A stretch of DNA of 64,000 bases, taken from positions 9,033,268 through 9,097,267 of the forward strand of contig JALMGJ010000029.1 of the NCBI GenBank assembly GCA_023362775.1, in the 5' to 3' direction. The stretch is from Charina bottae. Taxonomy: Eukaryota; Chordata; Lepidosauria; Squamata; Charinaidae. The translations under genes and the position numbers were made by a program. Positions 10,076 to 20,889 of the stretch are shown here, in pieces; position 1 is the stretch's first letter; the number at the start of each line of letters is the position of its first letter. A model generated the notes under the pieces. The model made no database searches and had not been told where the DNA came from. It saw nothing but the letters and a program-made list of their open reading frames with translations.

Positions 10076-11037
10076 TCTTATTAACTTTATTAATAAACTC
10101 TTTATTAAATTTATTAAATCTCTGCAGTTGTTGATAACCAGTGAATGTGGCTTGTCTTGTGCTATCTTTGAACAAAGAAAGGCTGGACAGTCTATTAAAT
10201 AATCTCATGGTTGAAATAACAAGTTGCATAATGAGTCAGATTTGTTTTTTCCTAGCCTCTGATGTATATTTTATTTGTATTTTTTAAGAAATCTAATTAA
10301 AGGTTCACTGGGCATTCCAAAAGTACTATTAAGCTTTTTGTGGCTTGAATCATTCCTTCCTGCTTTGTCTTCTGTGCCTAGGAAGATTAAGACCATTTTG
10401 CAATCTCAACAGCAGCAGGGTAATCTTAACGATCCTCCTTTAGATGATAAAGGGACTTAGAAATAAACATCTCAAAATAACCATGACCTAGCCCCAGGTG
10501 CAAGGTCACACAGCCATCCTAGAAACATATTTAAGGGTTCCCTTACTAACTTTACTCAGACTGAAGAAGCTCCTTGGATAAGGAGTGAAATGTTTCTACT
10601 GAAAAAATAGAAATCCAGTTGACATGATTCAAGCCACAGACTGTTCCACCTGGATGACTGAGAACCTTCATCGACATACTATTAAGCTTATTTCCAATCT
10701 TGTGAGTGCTGAAGGATTCTGTTTAGAACTTTCTGAAAATAAATCTCTGTTTAGCTTCCTTTTCTCTGAGTCATTCACATTACATTTCAAGGAACTTTTC
10801 TATATGTGGGATGAATAACAATAAAGTGACTTTATGCATACTCTTTATTTTTAAAACCAAAATGACATTTTTCCAAGAAAGACAAATAACACGCAGTGGT
10901 CAGACAATTACAGTATATATATCAGCAATTTCTTATTCCTTTTTCTGACAAAGCCCTTCCTTTCTTTGTTATCATATCAACAGAACACTTACTTCTGCAT
11001 TGTGATTTAATTTACAGTAAGGATGTTCATGAAAAGA

Positions 11038-11181
11038 TTAAAAAAAAAGTCAAAATGGCCAAAACAGTGTGATGACAGCCCCACCCCATTTTAGGAGGAT
11101 TGCACATGCAATACATGTACATTAAAAGGGAGTGGGGGCTGTCATCACACTGTTGTTGCTGCCATTTCATTTTTTTTTATT
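11038..11181. mobile_element. MITE-like inverted repeat
   Basis: ACAGTGTGATGACAGCCCC (11064-11082) is repeated exactly inverted at 11135-11153. The outer arms (AAAATGGC / GCCATTT, then A- and T-runs) also pair loosely. The ~50-bp centre is unique. There is no coding capacity, and the superfamily is unclear. Confidence 0.7.
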
Positions 11182-11829
11182 CCCTTCGGATGCTGCTTTT
11201 AACAGTCAGTGAAAAGTAGCTTCTTTTCTTATTTCAGCTTACAAAAACATGCACACTCTTTCTTTGTGTATTATTTAAGGCTGGTCAATAACCAAAATCA
11301 AGTAATTTCAATTAAGCACTCTGCTGAAGCATTTTTGGACCAAGGTATTTTCTAACAGTCCCTGAATGTGAAGTAGCAGTGAAGAAAAGGGCTTCCCACT
11401 CACACGTACCATATTTGAGGTCATAGTTTAATCAAGCCATAGTGCAGAGTTATAATGATATATTGCATCTGAAATAATTAACATTGTTTACATTATATGT
11501 AAATAAAGGTGGGAACCTATTATCTGTGGTCTCACCCATAGTTTCATGTATCTGTGGTTGATAAATAGGGATTTCATCATAGGGATCATAGGGATTCATG
11601 AGAGGAAAACGGAGGGTACACGCGTTGGAAAAACAGAACAGTCACAGGATCCACAACCTAACCCCCACCCCCCGTTCCAAAACCCTCAATGTCTTATTTT
11701 CCATAATTTCACAATCTGTTGTTTTGAACTGGAATGGAACTCCTGAGAATAACAAGGGCCACCTATATATAAATGTATTGTTGGTCATCATTATTTTTGA
11801 AAGGCTGTCACTTGGAAAAGGTTGAAAGA

Positions 11830-12755
11830 CTTGTTTTCTATTGAGGCAAAGTGCAGGCATAGATTTAATGGGCTAAAGAGACCCAGTGCACTTAATGGGG
11901 ATGCCCTTGAGGTCTGCCAAGAAGATACAGCTGGTCCAGAAGACAATAGTGCAAGCAATGATGGACAAGCTTTGCTGTGCCCATATAACACCCTTGCTAC
12001 ACCCGGAAACCTATGCCCTCATTGTGGGAGGTTGTGCGGATCCAGAATTTGCCTTTACAGCCACTTATGGATCCACTGTTAAATTTTTACCCTTGGAAGA
12101 CAATCTTACTCGGCTACGAGTGATCGCCAATGATGATGATGACATGAGCTGCATTAGTTGCTAGTTGGTGGGTACAATTCAGGTTGGTTATCACTTATAA
12201 AACCTTATGTGTCACAACTTAGCTATCCGAGAGACTGCCTTTCTCTGGTAATGTCTGCCCGCTTCTTCAAGTTTGGCTTGCTTTGGGTCCTGTCAATGTC
12301 ATCTAGTGGGATCCAGACAGTGGGCCTTCTTTATTAATGTAACTGCCTTTTGGAACAGCATCTCCCTGGAGATGCATCTGTTTAAATGCTTTTCAAAAGG
12401 TTAAAAGGGTGAGAGCGTGCCAGATCTCAAGGGGAAGGGTGTTCCATAAGTCAACGGAAAAAGGCACACTTCCGCGGTCCCATAAGATGGCAAAATTTAA
12501 GGGAAGGGACCTGGAGAATACCTAACCTATCCAATCTGGTGGAATGGACTTGTTGTTGAAAGTACGTTCCCTTGCATCACCTCATAGTCCATCATATGTC
12601 ATGTTCCCACCATTATGCCTTTATATAATGTCGTGGGTTCATTTTATATATAATGTTCTTGTCTTTTTAATCTTGTGAAGCTGCCCAGAGACATTTTGGA
12701 GTTGGGTGGCCTTGAAATTTGATGAACAAAGAAACAAACAAATGATTTTAATTGG
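11830..12755 (+). mobile_element. L2-like LINE 3' part, interrupted
   Basis: A diverged copy of the same family as 1-996. It has the GATACAGCTGGTCCAGAAGA block (reverse-transcriptase C-terminal region), the GGTTATCACTTATAAAACC block, a degenerate 3' UTR (12410-12550) and the tail GAAGCTGCCCAGAGACATTT...GGGTGGCC at about 12675-12715. It is split at about 12003 by another element. Confidence 0.75.
12003..12144 (+). mobile_element. Retroelement 3' end nested in L2
   Basis: This segment breaks the L2 copy between GCTACAC and GCTGCATTAG, which are adjacent in the L2 copy at 1-996. It encodes a C2H2 finger motif, CPHCGRLCGSRICLYSHLWI plus H (C-x2-C-x12-H-x3-H), then GGCTACGAGTGATCGCC and a (GAT)n end. 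A finger followed by such a tail suggests the last codons and UTR of another retrotransposon; the family was not identified. Confidence 0.6.
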
Positions 12756-13461
12756 GCATTGGTTAAAAACTTCGGGAAGGTAAGAGAAATTTGGCAGTAG
12801 AACTAATTACTTGCCTAACTGCCATCTGTTGGGTAAGTTTTAACAAGGGTTGGGTTAGTGGTTTACAAAGCTCCCTTCCAGTTTTATGATTTCAGGAATC
12901 TTCACATTCATTTCTGTAGTTTATTTTTTGGGATATGTGTTCTTTGAGAAAAATATGAAAGCTGTACAAGTTTGTGTGGATTGAAAAACATGTTTTATCT
13001 AAAATTATGTAGTTTGGTTATGTTTTTTGTACCTGAGAAATGCATGGCAAGTATGGAGAAGTGTAAACTCCAAAGGATGACAATTGTATTCAGTGTATCA
13101 GTGTATCAGTTCTTGGAGGTGCAGCTCAGTTCATTCACCTTTGAATTCCATATATTTACTTAACTTTTTTTCTCTTGAAGCATTGCGTTCAAAGATGATT
13201 ATTTCAACAAAATTTGCGAAATGTCACAGAATTATTTTTTTAAAGAAATTGAAATTAAAAAACCCACAAAATTGTTGCTTCCTTAAAAGATGTGCAGCAG
13301 GGAATTAAACCATTTACTTCATAAGGTTTACATTATAGTGCCATCCAAATCCTCTGGCATTTGCGTAGGCTGTCAATTAAATGCAATATGAAAAAAGTAT
13401 GCAGTACAATAAAAGTCTAAAATGACTTCACTTTCCTACGAAGTTTCTCATTATATTAGAC

Positions 13462-13597
13462 CAGGGTTTTTCAAGCTTGACAACTTCCAAATGGGTAGAC
13501 TTCAACTTGCAGAATTCCTCATCCAGTTATGGCCATTCTGAGAATTCTGGGAGTTAATGCCCACACATCTGGAATTTGCCATGTTTACAAAACACTG
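13462..13597. mobile_element. hAT-type palindromic MITE
   Basis: The ends CAGGGTTTTTCAAGCTTG and a right end ...AAAACACTG, with inverted inner blocks (GTAGACTTCAACTTGCAGAA against TTCTGGGAGTTAATGCCCAC). An imperfect 8-bp duplication is present: TATTAGAC left, AATTAGAT right. Related elements are at 33022 and 48595. Confidence 0.7.
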
Positions 13598-13879
13598 AAT
13601 TAGATAGATTGTCTACTGAAAGATTGTACACCCTCAGGTATAGGTCCTAATTTATGTATCCATATTTAAAAATGGAGAGACAATGATCTGATGGTCTAAG
13701 CCAGTGTTGTATGATGCTATGGCTTCCAAATATAACTTCTTGTAAGTTTTTTTCACTGGGACTAGAAGGACAATGATCAGAACATGAAGTGCATGACATA
13801 TACCAATAGAATATATAGCTTATTTATACATATTAAACAAATTCGCACTAACCTATTTGTGGACTTTGGAAGAAGATCT

Positions 13880-13995
13880 AATTATTTATTTATTTATTTA
13901 ATTATTATATTTTATAACAATTATTATAAATATTATAATTATAATTATTATTATAATTATTTATATAATTATTTAATTATAGAATTTAATTGGGG
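13880..13995. repeat. A+T low-complexity tract
   Basis: TTTA units pass into ATT/ATA-rich sequence, almost free of G and C. Confidence 0.9.
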
Positions 13996-14058
13996 TGATT
14001 TTTGACTGAAACCATTAGTGGCTACAAAAAGTCTCTGTTCTTTGAGGATGCATGTGTA

Positions 14059-14425
14059 ACTGATGATAGCTCATGACAGGCAGGCAGTGGAGGAGGCCTG
14101 TGTTGCCAGTGGTACATGTGATAAGGATCTAGATGTCCTAGTCGACCACAGGTTAAACATGATCCAGGAGTGTGATACACCTCTTAAAAAGTCAGATTCC
14201 ATCTTGGGATGCATTAGCAGGAGCAAGAGTACATATCATCAGAAGTTGATGTTCCATTCAACTGTCCCCTGGTCATGCCACCACCTGGAATATTGTGCCA
14301 AAATCTCCGTTGCTGGAGGCCTTCAAAGAGAGACTGGACAGTCTCTTAGAAATGCCTTAGTGGCTCCTACAATGAGGACTAGACCTCTAAGAAATCTTCT
14401 AGCTCTATTATTCTATGCATCATGT
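14059..14425 (+). mobile_element. CR1 LINE 3' fragment
   Basis: Encodes KDLDVLVDHRLNMIQECDTP followed by LKKSDSILGCISRS and HHLEYCAKI, the conserved C-terminal reverse-transcriptase region of CR1. It is followed by the CR1 3' end (GGAGGCCTTCAAAGAGAGAC) and the CR1-typical terminal octamer ATTCTATG at about 14409. An internal deletion and shifts make it inactive. Confidence 0.85.
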
Positions 14426-14931
14426 TCAGCTACTAATATGGTTCTGTGGCAAATTTTTGTATCAGCGTGTTTAGTTATAATTTGGATATCTCGATGAAGA
14501 TTCTCAGTCATCCAGGTGGAATTGAATGTAGGATGAGTCATGGCAACTGGATTTCTTTCTTTTGGTTGAAATAATTTGGATGTGTTAACCTCTTTAGATT
14601 ATAGATCAGACAAATGGGATCACAGTAATATAACTGGAAGGTGGGTGCTGACTACTGAGTGGTGGCAGTTGAATTTGGGGAGTCATCATTAATTTGAGAT
14701 GCCCGGGGTACATAGAGTAAGAAGATTCTAGACTGGGTAACTAACTCATCTAGCATCAGGAATTCTAGTAGTTTAGGGACTATTCAGAAGCCTGATGCCC
14801 ACATGGATAAGCTCTGTGAGAATAAATTGCACAAGATGATTCTCAGTGAGAGTACTATTGCTTAAGTAATCAACATCTCTCTGTTGATATTTCAGCTAAT
14901 CCTAATGCATGTCTCTCTTTTCTACCTACAG

Positions 14932-15048
14932 GATGATTCAACTGACTGTGGTGGGGTCTCTGGCTTGAGTCCATCACTCTGGTCTATGGTAGGAATCCAA
15001 TTTATCCTGCTCTGGATGTTATCTGGCAGCAGACACTGCCAATTATGA
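14932..15048 (+). CDS. CACNA2D1: CACNA2D1 last coding exon: GPI-attachment tail and stop
   Basis: Last coding exon, 38 codons plus TGA (15046-15048), starting in phase 0 after the acceptor TTCTACCTACAG. It encodes DDSTDCGGVSGLSPSLW, then a hydrophobic stretch MVGIQFILLWML ending SGSRHCQL. This is the signature C-terminus of alpha2delta-1 (remembered mammalian TDCGGVSGLNPSLW and GIQF-LLW-VSGS). The hydrophobic end was long read as a membrane span; later work on the family supports removal and GPI anchoring near the Cys-Gly-Gly. It therefore decides how the subunit, the target of gabapentinoids, is tethered to the cell surface. The motif separates it from alpha2delta-2, -3 and -4. All C-terminal family hallmarks are intact. 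Confidence 0.97.
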   Translation, partial: DDSTDCGGVSGLSPSLWSMVGIQFILLWMLSGSRHCQL

Positions 15049-15865
15049 CCCTGTTAAACCCAAACCTATGTAACAAATCAAGATCCTGCCAAAATGTTAG
15101 CCCGCCGTTTCATTCAGAAAAAGGGGGTCCAGTCTGCTCAGACTGCAGATAAATGGCAATGCCAGTGACTTGATATCTTCTTTGGGAAAGACGCTGAAGG
15201 CACCCACCGTGGCTGCATGTTGGTGTGTCAGATCCGTACACATGTGTGAATGCTTCATCATCTAGGCCATCAGAACTGAATTCTGTATGTGCTTTACTGT
15301 GGAATTGCAGGGTTGAGTTTGGTCTTCTTCTGTGTGTGTGCTTTTGAAGACTTTATGTAAAAAGGGCTCCCCTTTAAAAGATGACCTGATTTCTGTTTAT
15401 TTGAACTTGGTTTTGAATGGGTTGCACTTCTTATACATTGGAACAAATGATTTGTAAAGGAAAGGGAATACCCTGCCATTTCCTTCGCCTTCTTATTTAG
15501 AATACTGATATTTATATGCCTGCTTTCAACATTGTTTGTGTCCAGAATACAAATTCGACTTCAGTTTCATCCAATACCATTTCATACTGGCTGGCCTGTG
15601 TAAAATTAACTATAAATCAATGCTGTAATTTAAAAAACAAAAACAAAAAACACAGAGACTTCTTCACTACTTTCCTCATCACTTCCTTCCAGCGCCTCCA
15701 TAACCATTGCTCCCACTGCCAACTTCAAGCTCCTCAATGCAACAGCATTAGTACACCTGAAAATGTTTCTAAACCCAGAGTCTGAAATATTCTGGGGGAA
15801 ATGAAAATGATGGTTGGAAGGTGGCAATTGATTTTAAAATAAAAATGACTTTAAAAAAAAAAGCT
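15049..15865 (+). other. CACNA2D1: CACNA2D1 3' UTR (minimum extent)
   Basis: The sequence following the stop is free of recognisable repeats. A candidate poly(A) signal AATAAA lies at 15838-15843, shortly before a genomic A-run (15853-15862). A second AATAAA is at 16796-16801. Mammalian CACNA2D1 mRNAs have 3' UTRs of several kilobases, so the real end may lie further right. The end given is only the first plausible one. Confidence 0.6.
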
Positions 15866-17660
15866 AAGATTTATGAAGCAGTGGTGGGCTAGGTGTCAAA
15901 GATCTCCTGGATAGCTACAAGCATTGAATTGTACACTTGCAGGCTACTCATCTACAGACTTTTCATCATAATGTAAAATGCCTTATAATGGATCATCTTT
16001 GTTTTCTAAAAATTAATCAGCTTCCATAACTTCATGAACTGAATGCAAAATTCTGAAAAGGCAAGTTTGAAGCAACAAATGTTGAAATGGAACAGTTCTT
16101 AAGAAGTTCTTTATTTCATCCCAGTACCTGTCCTCTGTTGCACAACTGTTAATGTCCACGTGGATCCCTGTTCTCAGAGCACTGTCTTACCGCTCGCTAA
16201 GTCCTCCAAAGTCTTCAGACACAAAGTTTGTGAATACAAATGTCTTTGTGAATATTGAACGTTGGTTTCCAAGGGTATTTTGCATGATGATGAAGCTGCT
16301 ACTTTGTTCGGGTTTTTTTAGATTTCTTTTTTTTTTCTTTTTCATGGTAGAGTATAGTTTATTGAAAAGGTATTTGAGTGATTCTTCTGCTGTGTGAGAA
16401 ACCAAATATTGAGGTGTGATACAATTTAATCTTAAATTATATATTGTTAAACAGATATCTGAATAGACTGTGCAATGTAAAAGCTGAAAGGGGGGATGTT
16501 ACATTTAATTGTCTCCTCAAATGGGAAGAAATGGGTTTTATAGATGAAAACACTCACCTGAACTGCTGTTTACAGGTTCAGTCAGTAACTGAAATCAAAT
16601 TTACAGGCATTTATTTATTTTAGGGTAAAAATTTGCTTGTTTCCACTAAAATTATCCCCAACTTACTATGCAGTGTCTTACCTTCTGCTTTATATCACAA
16701 ATAGCAAAATGAAAAATTGATTGATACAATAGGAAAACCTGACCAAGTAGGGAACCTTGAATAGTACATAGAATGACACTTGAGTTTGAGTTTGAAATAA
16801 AAATACTGGTTTAATGTGAACTCGAACATCAATCCAATCAGTAAATAAATTATCTTGGAGTACAGAATGTTGTAGACAGAGGATAGAATATTTTAGTCAT
16901 TTTTAAAGCTAACCAATGAATGTTGATCTTTATTGATGTCATAGAATTCTGCTAAAACCTGCAAAATGCAATGATTTGTACAGGAACCCCCATAAAATAT
17001 CATTGCACTGGCAAGTGACTTTCATCTAATGTTGAGTTCAAACTTTTTGAGGAATTTCTGAGAATGCATTCATAATATACAAATGAAAGGTTTTTTTTTT
17101 CTTTTGTCCACTTAAATCTATTCAATTGAAAATTGGCTTTTTTTTTTTATTTTGGCTGAGCTCCGCACTGGTTTATTTTCTTCACTTCTTCATTTGCACT
17201 CTTGGTTCTCCTAACTTGGTTATTAAATTCAGAGACAATTAAAGAAGGGATAATTGAGCAAGGTCTCTTAACTTTCTACTTTTAAAAAGGCTAGGGGAAC
17301 TTTTGCAGGTGTTCCAATCCCAAAGAAATAATCTAATAGAATGGAATGAAGAACTTGGTTCTTTTGCTGAGGCTGTCCGACTGGGCTGGCAAGAATCTGA
17401 ATGACCGCTAGTGGCAACGAAGTAACACAAAAAACCCTACATCTTTGTGCTGTCTAGTGGTTATGTGGATATTTGCAATCCAGGTGTGGTAGCCCAATGG
17501 TTCTCAGCAGACAGTCAGATATTTGTATCTTAAGTGTCATCACGCTTGCCAAAATTAGTAGGAAAAGTGCTACATTTTATTATTTCTGTTCTCATAGAAG
17601 AGAGTTCAGCCTTATTTAGTGTTAGGAGTAAATTGCAGCTTACTTCTGTTAAAACACGGA
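15866..17660. other. Unique AT-rich sequence, possibly distal 3' UTR
   Basis: No repeat or exon recognised. T-runs near 17090 and 17140. The lack of repeats for 1.8 kb contrasts with the rest of the window and would fit a long 3' UTR, but no direct mark proves it. Confidence 0.4.
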
Positions 17661-17666
17661 TTGGCT

Positions 17667-17772
17667 ATTTATTTATTGAATTGATTGATTGAATTGATTG
17701 ATTGATTGAATTTATATAGATGCCCATCTCACGTATGTGACTCTGGGCAACACACACTATTAAAAATAAGCC
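17667..17772 (-). mobile_element. L2-type LINE 3' tail
   Basis: TTGATTGA/TTTATTTA units, then ATGCCCATCTCACGTATGTG and ACTCTGGGCAA: the reversed L2-like tail hairpin. Confidence 0.6.
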
Positions 17773-17779
17773 TTTATTG

Positions 17780-19520
17780 GGAGTGGGAAGGCAATTCTTT
17801 AAAACTTGGCATTGCAGATGAAGTCACTTGACTGTCAACATTTTGCTTAACGATAGAGTTTGCCTTAATCAAAATATTGGTCCTCATTCTTAATTTCCAG
17901 TATTTTTTTTAACAATCTCTTTCTCTGAGTAGTATCACAAATGAAACTTTCCACTAATTCATCTGTATTCAGGTAGCTTGTAGCCTCTTCGGATGACTAT
18001 CGTTTTGTCAAAACTTCTTTTCAGGTATTGCTACTAACTACTTCTTGTGGATAATGCTTACAGTAACAATATCTACATATATTATCTTTTTTAAAATGCC
18101 TTAATTAATTCCTAATCTTTGCAAAGGATAATTTAATGATGGGTTTCCTCTCTTTCTCCCATGATACAGAAATAACAAAACTTAATTCTCCTTGTGGGAA
18201 CAGGAACTGACTGTTTAAAGGTCAGTTCATCAGTAAAGGTGTAGTGTGTATTAACCAGGAAACAACTGCAGCGGAAGCTTTTACTTAAAGTGGTAGGAGA
18301 CCTATGGTGAAGGAAACATTAGCCACAGATATAGGCATTGCTGGAAGATGCAGTGTGGCATATTACAGAGCTTCATGTAATATAGCTGTGGTAGAGTTAG
18401 AGTTTTTGTTCTCTTTGCTGTCAGCTAGTGGTCAACTGGAGTTTTGAAGCCCAGATCTGGTGGCCCTGCAAATTGAGCTCTCTTCAGGTGTTAGAAAAAC
18501 ATCAGGATCACTCATCACAGGAGCATTCCTGAAAGCATGTTCCAGGTGACATCACTCAGATCATGTCAGCTTGAAGGCATGGACTTCTGCAGGATAAAAT
18601 CCTATGGGAGAGATGTAGAAAACCCTTGCATGTGTAGCTCTTATGCATATTGTCATGCACGTGAGCATGGACCCTCATTCTGGCTCATGTTGAAACCAAT
18701 ACACTTAGAGACCTACACTTGAAGCTTTTCTCCTGCAGACATCCATGGGGAATATGGCATGTTTGGCTGGAAGCAGAAGTAATTTGAACAATGTTGGTAG
18801 AAGAGAGGCTCTAGGATAATGCCTGAATAAAGTTTTAAGTGTTGTACAAATTCCCTTTCTACTGCCCTAAAGGCATCCCATTTTTTTATGTTACCAGAAA
18901 TCTGGTAGGAATTTTCCTTATGACTTGGCAATCCTACCTCATTCATTAGGGATTTCCAATGTTGGAAGTCCCCAAACTACTTAGATCTTGTCACTTTTTT
19001 TTGGATGGGCAAAAGGAAGAGAACAGGATTTTCACTTTTAAAAAAAGTTGACTTTCCTCCTATGGAAATCAGTGGGAGGGAATTAACCTCTGCAGAATCC
19101 AGGTTTGACCTAAATTAGAAGCTAATCTGGAGCGATGTCTGTGGGCCTGGAAAATTCAGTTTCCCATGGATGCAAAACTTTTCATGGCATACTTAGGAAC
19201 TGTCTACTTTTCCCCATTTATGACATCAGAGCTCTAATTTCTGAGAGGGAAGGTCCACAAGTCTCTTTGGGGGGGTGACAGGAATAATCTATGGTTGGAT
19301 CTCTCCTTGGATCCCTCGGTCCTCCTCTGAAAAACAGCTCTGATTCTCCCAAAGACTTCCAAAATACTCTCCCAAAGATTATAGGATTGCAGCGTAAAGG
19401 GATGTTGGTGCCCATCCATTAGAATTCTCCCTGTGCTTGACCCCCATTCTCCCATTATTTAGGAAAAAGGCAAAATTATCCCTTTCACCAAGCATTTAAC
19501 AGTTAATTGATTGTAACTGC
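17780..19520. other. Flank without recognised features
   Basis: Downstream flank or distal 3' UTR of CACNA2D1. I see no gene or classifiable repeat here. Confidence 0.5.
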
Positions 19521-19529
19521 CTTCAAAAT

Positions 19530-19680
19530 ATTGATACTGATTTAAGTTGCATTAGTTTTAATGCTAGGTTTTATGCTTTGTGTTTTTGGCAATAACTGTA
19601 AGTCGCTTGAGTGTTTATACAAGCAGAAAGCAGAAAGTCAGGGAGTACGTTTAGAGATGAATTAAATAAAATGATGAGAA
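19530..19680 (+). mobile_element. Old LINE (L2/CR1-type) 3' tail
   Basis: ACTGTAAGTCGCTTGAGTG, then an A-rich end with AATAAA near 19665, resembles the TGTAAGCCGC... tail of L2-like LINEs. Diverged. Confidence 0.45.
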
Positions 19681-20444
19681 ATTCCAGAAGGATCTGGGAA
19701 ATTAGAGTGCCCACTGGATACATAAACAGTTCCATGTTGTCATTGAAGAGATTCAGATGTGTACATAGTGGACGGAAGAAATAAGTCTTGATTTATATTA
19801 ATTCTGCATTTGTTCTGAGTGAAGATGATGTTTTAGAAATATCTGATATTTATTAGAGGCACATTATTGACCTTCTAGTAATTGAGCCAGAGATTTGGAG
19901 AAGACCCTTACCTATGTAGGCATGTCTTACCTATGTAGGCTGTCAATTTGTCATCTGATTAACATCCAGAAACCAGGCATTTTTTTCAGGAAAGGGAACA
20001 CCATATTTTACAAAGAAATGTCTGATTTGTCTGTGTTAGGCCTGCATACATGGCACTTGTTTGTTGTTGTAACCCTAAATCACACCTGACATAGGGAAAC
20101 ATCAGTGTAAAGAGGCAGGCTTGAAACATTGAAAGTTGGCCCTACATATCTTTTTTTTTTGGGGGGGGGAGGTGACTGTATGTGTGAATGCAAAGCAATT
20201 TGAATTCAGAACAACCCATTTTGAATCCAAAATGCTCCCTTTTGTGTTTGGGGTGAAACACACCATCTCGCTCATTCTGGAAGCATTTAAAATTCAAGAC
20301 AATTCCAAAATGATTGAAAAGGCCCATTTCACTCTCAAAACAGCTGTCACAACCTGGAGACTGGGCATTTCAAAGCTGGAGTATTCCAAATTTAAAATAG
20401 TATCCAATTTAATGTTTGAACAATATACTTAATAGTTTTGTTGT

Positions 20445-20545
20445 GGGGAGGATACCACAACAAATTGTAAATTTGTGATTGTAAACCGCCCAGGGTCTAC
20501 TGTGGTAGAGATGGGTGGTGATAAATCCAAATAATAAATAAATAC
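20445..20545 (+). mobile_element. L2-type LINE 3' tail
   Basis: GATTGTAAACCGCCCAGGGT, then GTAGAGATGGGTGGTGATAA and an (AATA)n end, the same tail as at 945-996 and 53785. Confidence 0.8.
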
Positions 20546-20635
20546 CATCAATCCCTTTAGTGAAGACGTAGGGGCACAGGTCATAGAAATAGTTGGTGAG
20601 ATAAAATGAAATACTGAATCTTCCAAATAGGACAT

Positions 20636-20637
20636 TT

Positions 20638-20705
<68 letters not shown>

Positions 20706-20797
20706 TCCTTCCTTCCTTCCTTCCTTCCTGCCTGCCTGCCTGCCTGCCTGCCTTCCTTCCTTCCTTCCTTCCTTCCTTCCTTCCTTCCTTCCTTCCT

Positions 20798-20884
<87 letters not shown>
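20636..20884. repeat. CTTT-CTTC-CTGC compound microsatellite
   Basis: About 250 bp arranged almost symmetrically: (CTTT)n, (CTTC)n, (CTGC)n (about 5 units), (CTTC)n, (CTTT)n. Apart from the CTGC core, one strand is pure pyrimidine. The long reading frames here (Lys/Glu/Arg repeats) are artefacts. Confidence 0.98.
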
Positions 20885-20889
20885 AGTTT

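Larger units (their letters stand above)
2535..14931 (+). other. CACNA2D1: Last CACNA2D1 intron, 12.4 kb
   Basis: A U2-type intron running from GTAAGT at 2535 to the polypyrimidine acceptor TCTCTTTTCTACCTACAG ending at 14931. It joins two phase-0 exon ends. It holds the hAT, Penelope-like, SINE, L2, CR1 and MITE copies listed below. In the stretches 2640-4300, 6110-7210, 10080-11035 and 12760-13460 I see no recognisable gene or repeat beyond AT-rich unique sequence. Confidence 0.93.
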
